Origin: Corbicula japonica | Lineage: Eukaryota; Mollusca; Bivalvia; Venerida; Cyrenidae | Assembly (NCBI GenBank): GCA_038501625.1 | Contig: JAZAYU010000113.1 | Coordinates: forward strand, 744,001 to 808,000 | Reading direction: 5' to 3' | Length of the DNA stretch: 64,000 nt | In this document: positions 57,250 to 64,000 of the stretch, in pieces | Layout of the letters: every line of letters begins with the position of its first letter | Position numbering within the stretch: position 1 is the first letter of the stretch | Position numbers and translations under genes: made by a program | The notes under the pieces: model-generated | What the model saw: only the letters and a program-made list of their open reading frames with translations | Database searches by the model: none | Told to the model about the DNA's origin: nothing

Positions 57250-59100
57250 TGATGAACATGCTTATCATGATTATCCGTGCAAACATTTTGGGGTTGCCTT
57301 GGCTAAATTAGTCGGGAACGTGTTCGGATTTGCACAGATTCAAATGTTTCAATATTCAATTAAATTAGGTAATATAATTTTGAGTTTCAGGTGTTATATG
57401 AGGGGTTGTTATTCAAACGTAGATCTTTAAATCCCCAACTTTTTTATTTGCTCAGTAAATAACAAAGTAAATATTATCAAAATTTAATACATGTATTTGA
57501 AACATTCTTTCCGTTACCTTACAAAAGACACTCCTACTTTGTATAATAGGGATAGTTTCTACTTTAAAACTCGAATAAAGAGATGCTTTGTTTTGATGCT
57601 AATCTGCTAAAATATCGCAGTTTTAAAGTTTCTTTTAGAGATTTTATTGAGAAATGTACAGTTTTACAGAAATAGTAAGTTTAATCATTTGAAGTTGTGG
57701 GTTGAAAACTAGAGTGAAGAACAATATCAACATCAACTGAAGTTCTTGCAAACATGCTACTTTGGTGGGGTAATGCAAAAACAAAAAAGTAGGTCTTAGG
57801 AAAGTTGAGTTCTTTTCAAAATAAACATAAGATCATAATAATTGCTTAAGATTCTCTGAATATTATGTTGCATATATTATGAACAGCTTACAACTCAAAA
57901 GATAAACACAAATGAATTTTACTGGTAAAAGCAGTTGCATCCATTTGCAAAATCATATAAGACCAGAGAAAAACAATTACATTCTCATCCAGATTCGGGG
58001 AAGAAAGGGGAGGTGGGCACGTTTTATTTTTTATTAACGAAAAACCTTAAGAAGGTATTTCGGGATGGTCAAAAACCGTTTTGTCCGGAAAATAATATGT
58101 TTTGATTCTTTTACCAATTTTTTTTTCGGCTGGTGGTTTTGGACAGGGGCGGGCGGGGATGAGAAACTAATTTTTTTTTCTATTGCCTAAGCAAAAGTAA
58201 CGTTTGTAAAAGCTGGTCAATATATCTCTACAAAACATTGTTGAGGTAATACTGAAAGGGAAATTCAACTAGAAGAAATTTAAGAATGACCCCACCCTCT
58301 CATGTCTACTTTCGGTTTCAAGGGCAAATCATGTTGATGTATCTTTTCAAAACTTGACCTTAATTCGCACTGGCTGGCAGATATAAGTGAAGTAATATAG
58401 TGCCATGACTTAGACTGAACTGAGCGTGCAAACATTAGTACATCTTTAGATAATTACATTTATTCACTAAAATCTAGGTGGCAATGAATATTTTCCATAA
58501 ATATCTTTTTAGGTTTTAACAAGTTTTTGTCATTTTTCAATGTATATCTCCCCTTAAGAATTCATTGTTTAATTGTGTTTTATGGAGCCATTATGTGCTA
58601 CCTGGTTTGTGGACTCAAGCATGAACTTCATCTTGGCTGCCGACAATTTATAATCTGGTCTATTAAACAGCTCCAGAACTATATGCACATCGGATTTTTA
58701 AACGTCTATGATACCTTAATTACATTTAGGAACAAGCCCATTGCAAAGTATGTTATTTGGGTAACTTTGATAAACCTGTTGCAAACCCGAATATACCTGA
58801 CAGTGGAGCGAGCCAGCCCCTACTCAGCCTTGTAATAACGGCCCTTTTTATCCTATGACAGATCTCGATAAAGTATCCCGACATCGCCCTAATTCTAATT
58901 AAGGCGTAACTGACAGGTATGGGTAACCGGTGGCGACGATATATTAACGCAAAAAAATAAATCACATTTAATCTCAAAATATTTCTATTAAATTAGATAA
59001 AACAGAGCTGACATGGTTGTGCTGATTTTGAATATTTATATCGCCTATTTTTGTCAGTTACATGATCCGAATTCAGCATTCTTGAAGTTCTGCAAAATAT
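57250..59100. other. No gene recognised
   Basis: AT-rich, with the dispersed repeat at 58,290-58,480. The 102-codon open frame at 58,527-58,835 has no recognisable motif and I treat it as chance. Confidence 0.4.
58290..58480. repeat. Dispersed repeat, pair of 46,250-46,420
   Basis: 'tctactttcggtttcaa', 'cttttcaaaacttgac' and, further on, 'ctaggtggcaatgaatattt' match the earlier copy in order. Confidence 0.6.
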
Positions 59101-59164
59101 GTGTGTTTTGGTGAACCAGAGATAATTTTGTAGATTCAAAACCAAATAGGCCGGCGGCCAGGAA

Positions 59165-59325
59165 CATGTTTGCTCCCCCCCCCCCCCCTTAGGGAATTTT
59201 GTAGACATGATTTTTCTGAAAGCCTGTTATGTCCTGGATATTTTGCAGTTTGTTTGCACTCTGGCGAGTGGGGCATAAGGGTGTTACGGAGGTTTTAATA
59301 TGTTACCCCTAAAATTTGTAGAAAA
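59165..59325. repeat. Left arm of a long inverted repeat
   Basis: Starts with a c-run and 'ttagggaattttg', then 'ttctgaaagcctg', 'tgcagtttgtttgcactctg' and 'gcgagtggggc', and ends near 'tttaatatgttacccctaa'. It is the inverted counterpart of 62,785-62,950 and 62,265-62,440. Confidence 0.8.
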
Positions 59326-61980
59326 AATATATGGATTTTGAATCTTTAATTCTGCTCTATTCCAGATACGATTTAATAAAACTTGTATTTTTATATAAGG
59401 ATGAAGTATTATCTGTTGATTAATGTAGTTTTCATTTCAAAATATTTGCACTTAAGTAACATATTTAGTGTATAACATACATAACCCTAAAAAGATGAAA
59501 TTTAAGTCAGAAACTTACCTGTAGGATTTTTATTTGTAATCACACTTAGGCAAATATACATGTTTTTGAAAGCTGCATGATCAAACAATATAAAACAGTG
59601 AGATTTTCATTAAAATCACACTGGCAATTTTAATAATTTTTGCATAATCTTATATGTTACCATATCGCTAATTCAAACATTATATTCATGTTTTGGGATA
59701 AACAAGCATAAAATATTGAGTTTTATTAAATTATTGAGCTTTATAAATGTAAGTGTTCTTGAAACTTGCATGACTACAAATTTTCAACATACATAACATA
59801 TGTTACTTATTAAAATAAGGCGTATTTCCTTGTTTTTATTTTTTAATGGTGTTAATTGATATCTATTTGAAGATTTTAACTATGTGTGCTCTGTGCAATG
59901 TCCTGATGTTTGTTAGCCCTGTGTAGATTTCTTATCACATTCACAGACGTTTTTTTAAACTAATATTACTGATTGAATGAAGTATTTTCTCTAAAACTGA
60001 TATAGTTGTACAAAGAACTGATTACATTTACAAAACTGTATCACGACTTTGCAATCATTTTAGATTATACTGTAAAATAATAATTGTAAGAAGTTTATAG
60101 TGTATACTATGTTATGTTATGTGGTTAAAATGTTAAAGTGTTTAAGCTTGTCCATTGTAAACCTTCAAATCTCCGTAACAAATAATTCCGAAGTTACAAT
60201 ATTTAAAAAGTGCAATGCATTTATGAATTAAATTCTAAAAAAATAATTTTTAGAATTGGTTCCAAAAAAGTAAAAATGCAAGAGATAAAAATATTGCTTT
60301 GAAAAGTGTTACAAACAAAAATTTTTAAAATTAATTATATGTTACCTAATTATTTAAATAATGTTTTTAGAACGATCACTTAGAATAAAGAAAATAAATT
60401 TCAAAACCGTGTTTTACCCGGTAGTTTGTATCAAGATTACCGTAGAGTCATTCATAATGTGAATATGAACTTTCTATAAACTATATTTACTAAAAATAAG
60501 GTTGAAAGCACCAGTTCTGGTCTTTTAGAGCAACAATAACTGACATTGCTGTTAAATAAAACATGTGAAATAAGAAAAATAAATTGTCCTAAATGAAACA
60601 TTATTTTTTCCATTGTTCAAAGAAAGCTTAAAAATTTGTTAAGAATTCCTTTAGATCTTTGTAGAATGTTATTTTTCTTAAAGACAAACAAGTGTTAAAG
60701 AGAAACATCCTAATGTGAAAGACAATCTGTGTAATGCAGGTGATGATAAGCTAATAGACAAGTTAACATTGTATAATATTTTTTTAGGTAAAAATTCTTT
60801 TACTTGAGTCAAAAAAATTGCTATATAATGCTCATGCTGTTTCAATGTTTTACAAATTCTGCACTGAACCTTAGTATTTTAGATGAATAAAACTACCTTT
60901 AAAAACATTTCGAACATCAGAAAATTTAATCAGCTTATTTGTGTAGTTTAAATTAAGTAGCTTTTAAATTTGTTATAGATCAACTTTAACATAAAAAATA
61001 TATTATATAAGAATATTTATCAAAATGTTAATTAACTAATCATTTGCAGTTTCTTGCATTTCTTTTCTTATTATTTTTGCTGATTATTAAAGTAAAAATT
61101 AGTAACGTATTATAGGATGACTAAAGACATAAATAGAACAATAAAATGATAAAAAATGATAATTTTGTTTATTCTTTCTTTTCTTCATTTTGTCTCAATC
61201 GAGAGTATCTGGACTTAGTTTTAGACAGGATGCAACAGCCCATAATTAATGCAAACGTAAGCTGTATGACAATGTTGTCACTGAGCCATATTGATAGGTT
61301 TATTGTTAATTTAGAAAGATTTAAAATAGGACGGACTTGAACCATCTACATCATACAAATTTATTTCAAGACATATTGAGCAGTACACAGATCATTAACC
61401 TCTTAAGTTTAACTAAATTTACATTAAAAATAAATTACTGTTTAATATCACCAGTATCAATACCTATATTTCCTTTTGTAACATAATTCTTAATATAATT
61501 ATATTAGTACCTATTTACCAAGATACATAAAGTGCAGTAAGGTTGGTAACTAAAATACGTTCTTTTTGGTGGCATATTTAAAAATGGTGATTTATGATAT
61601 GGTATTTATTTTTATTATGATATAAAGCTAACTAATCTTTAAAACTCATGAAGAGGTGTATTTAAACAAAAACAGTTACACCAAAACTTCAAATGCATTA
61701 ACCATAGGCATAAGTATATGATATAGCATAATACTAAAGTCACATATAACTAAAGTTATAGATAATATTAACAAAGTGTTTATCACAGTTTACCTTTAAA
61801 TGACACAATATGTCTTTAAGAGTTTATTTCTTTATAATTTATTTTATTTATAAATATTTTATTTGCTTTCTTTGAGATGTTTTTCCATTGTTTTTTTTCA
61901 GATATTTTTGTTGGTTGGAATTTACAAATATATGTATTAATTGACATACATTAAACAAGAAGTGTGTCTCAATGTGACTT
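59326..61980. other. Very AT-rich spacer between inverted arms
   Basis: No gene. Open frames are short and compositionally random. Base composition is visibly more AT-rich than the flanks. It may be the interior of a large non-coding element. Confidence 0.45.
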
Positions 61981-61984
61981 TATT

Positions 61985-63000
61985 ACATTATAATACTGCA
62001 TTCTTATTTATATTAATGTATTAAGCAAATTAAATAGAAATTACTTGCTAATGTAAGTAAGAAATGTTTCATACAACTTTTTAAACTAGGTTTTGATGCT
62101 AAGTAACATACACATGTATCTTAATGACTATTTATAGACATATGCCTAAGGTTGCAGATGTTTTATTGCACTTAAAAATTTAAAAAAAAACACCATCTTC
62201 CTGGTGTAGAATAAATAGGTTTATTTCAGAACTTTTATAATTGCCAATGATTTCTTTAACGCATAAAATTTTCTCAAAGGTCACATATTCAAACAGGCGT
62301 TACGGTAAAACGCCCTACTCGCCAGAAAGATAACAAGTTGCAAAAATGCGAAGAATGGGATAAGCTTTCAGAAAAACATACCCTTCAAAATTCCCCCAAG
62401 GGGAGGGGGTCTATTGGCAGCTCAAGGTCTAATACATTTATGGCATGTTTTCCCATTCTCTTTTCTTTCGGTAACATATTTCAATATAGCGTTACGGGCT
62501 TATGTCCCAATGTATATCACTGTATTACATTTGTCCTGAATTCTCATTTATCTTACTATATTTTACTTATAAGCACAAATTACTTGCTACTGCACGTAAG
62601 AAATGTTTCATACATCTTATTTTACTAGGTTTTTATGTTAAGTAATATAACTTAATCACTATTTTAGACCAATACCTTAGGTTACAGATGTTTTATTGCA
62701 TAAGAATGTAGATTAGAGCTTCCTGGTGTAGAAAAAATAGGTTTATTATAGAACTTTTACAATTGTCAAATATTTCATTCTTAAACAAACTTTTTTCAGA
62801 GGTAACATATTCAAACAGGCGTTACGGAAAAACGCCCCACTCGCCAGAGTGCAAACAACTTGCAAAATGCGTAGAATGGTATAGGCTTTCAGAAAAACAT
62901 ACCCTTCAAAATTCCCTTAGGGGGGGAGGGGGTTCTATTGGCAGCTCAAGGTCTAAAAGTAAAACCTACGCGATCGGTTTATTAGCGGTAATAAGCAAGC
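61985..63000. repeat. Tandem duplication (period about 520-540 bp) containing the right arm twice
   Basis: Ordered blocks recur with an offset of 522-539 bases: 'gtaagaaatgtttcata', 'gcagatgttttattgca', 'cttcctggtgtaga', 'aataggttta', 'caaacaggcgttacgg', 'tttcagaaaaacataccctt' and 'ctattggcagctcaaggtct'. Both copies end with the arm inverted relative to 59,165-59,325. Confidence 0.85.
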
Positions 63001-63206
63001 TAAGAGTTAAGCAAAATTATCAAAAAAGTACCCAAAAATGCAATCCAAATTGAGATTAAAGTTGTTAAACATTTCCCGGGATACCCCTGACCTCAATGTC
63101 CGCTTCACATTCACACACAATGCCACAGATCTGGTTTTGATATTGGGTCTCTCTTCACTGTTTTCTTAGTAATTTCGTATCGTATATCCGCGGGCGAGCC
63201 GGAATA

Positions 63207-63242
63207 ATATGTCGGTCATCAGGACACGCAAGATGACCGACA
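63207..63242. repeat. Short hairpin tgtcggtcatc...gatgaccgaca
   Basis: 'atatgtcggtcatcagga', a short spacer, then 'gatgaccgaca'. A shorter version with the same arms occurs at 34,816-34,841, at the edge of the interruption next to unit C. Confidence 0.65.
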
Positions 63243-63489
63243 AAAATACTCTGACTTGTATGAGGAATGAAACATACGGTACAATCAGACTAACTTTACG
63301 CGAAGCAACTCCACAAGCGAGTATTATGTTTAGAAAAAATAGAAATAAATGTACGTTAAATGGGTTATTTTTAACACAAAATAGACTTATTGGAAAAAAT
63401 ATAATGTCCTCTGTCGTAATGCTATTATAAACATACATACACTAACATACCCTGGATCCGAATGAAAGATTGTCAGTGCCTTTCATAAA

Positions 63490-63610
63490 GTTCTAGTACA
63501 TTTGATACTGATAACAGTACTGGCTATATGTATGGGGAGACTTTTAACGGCCGCCACACTGCACAAATAGCACTACTTTATATTTCAAATGATATTGCTT
63601 CTGAAACATA
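63490..63610 (-). repeat. SINE fragment
   Basis: Contains 'ctgataacagtactggctat' and, on minus, 'gtagtgctatttgtgcagtg', both shared with the other SINE copies. No promoter boxes remain. Confidence 0.55.
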
Positions 63611-63689
63611 ACAAGACACATTATTTTTACTTCTTTACTGCATCTGAATTGTTTGAAATTACTTTAACATAATGATACTGTCAATACTG

Positions 63690-63870
63690 TGGAGCGAACC
63701 CCCAACGTCACGGCGATAGCGCCTAGCCATGCAATTCCGAAAATGTTACTGAGTCAGACAGGGATAACCCTGATAAACGTTATCATATCACTGCATGACA
63801 TCGGAAATGGGCTATTTTACTGATAACAGTACTGATTATATGTACTGAGAGACGAATATCCGTGTACGGA
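63690..63870 (-). mobile_element. tRNA-derived SINE copy
   Basis: On the minus strand 'ggcatgg'-type head sequence is decayed, but 'ggctaggcgctatcgccgtg', the B box 'gggggttcgctcc' and the body 'cactgcatgacatcgg' with 'ctgataacagtactgatta' match the copy at 22,960-23,200. Confidence 0.7.
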
Positions 63871-64000
63871 GAATATACCCGCTACTAAATAGTTTTTTTT
63901 CCATTCATACTATGATTAAATGTCGGAAGTTTCCAAAGGCATGTTGAGATTGCAATGGTAGCTTATTTTATAAAACGAAAGGAAAATGATTTATCTTGGT

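Noticed and set aside
58527..58835. Possible 102-codon gene
   Set aside because: No recognisable motif, no splice context or codon pattern; chance frame.

Overview
This window is invertebrate nuclear DNA: AT-rich, intron-containing and crowded with transposable elements. Most likely it comes from a bivalve mollusc. Three things point that way: (1) a lineage-expanded Mab-21-domain gene family of the type common in bivalves; (2) dispersed repeats of a bivalve type, including the 'ggtcaaggtcactgtta' arrays, the 'gctcgactattcga' inverted-end element and several tRNA-derived SINE families; (3) a Slo2-type potassium channel with animal-style small exons. The species cannot be named from the sequence alone.

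Layout. 1-5,559: probably intron of the channel gene, with a 1.9-kb 35-bp minisatellite, a hairpin element and old repeats. 5,560-11,076 (+): the last five coding exons of a KCNT/Slo2-like sodium-activated potassium channel, joined in phase and ending in a class I PDZ-type tail; its introns carry a hAT-like MITE, a 2-kb inverted-end repeat and SINE pieces. Downstream, the last coding residues are repeated as two further copies, and a second minisatellite (12.18-12.65 kb) follows. 15,647-18,866: a non-autonomous hAT transposon with a perfect 8-bp target duplication, containing a BED-finger remnant and a nested LINE. 20-22 kb, 28-37 kb and 47.6-50.6 kb, all (-): three copies of one Mab-21/cGAS-like gene unit (A, B+C, D). 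Only D (707 codons) is open throughout. A is a decayed pseudogene. B and C are the 3' and 5' parts of one copy split by about 4.56 kb. All three units share a 5' non-coding exon, a 380-430-bp intron with its acceptor 3 bases before the ATG, and an intronic relic of the nucleotidyltransferase motif. 50.6-57.2 kb: a GACGTC-rich inverted-end element, then a roughly 35-bp minisatellite interrupted by a second LINE and a Tc1/mariner-like MITE. 57-64 kb: no recognisable gene; a long inverted-repeat pair and SINE copies.

The two gene groups are unrelated in function. The channel belongs to neuronal or muscle excitability. The Mab-21-like genes resemble the cGAS-like receptor superfamily of innate immunity, but enzymatic activity cannot be claimed from sequence. 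The region's most informative feature is the history of the Mab-21 unit: duplication, decay, interruption and transposon insertion can be ordered relative to one another.
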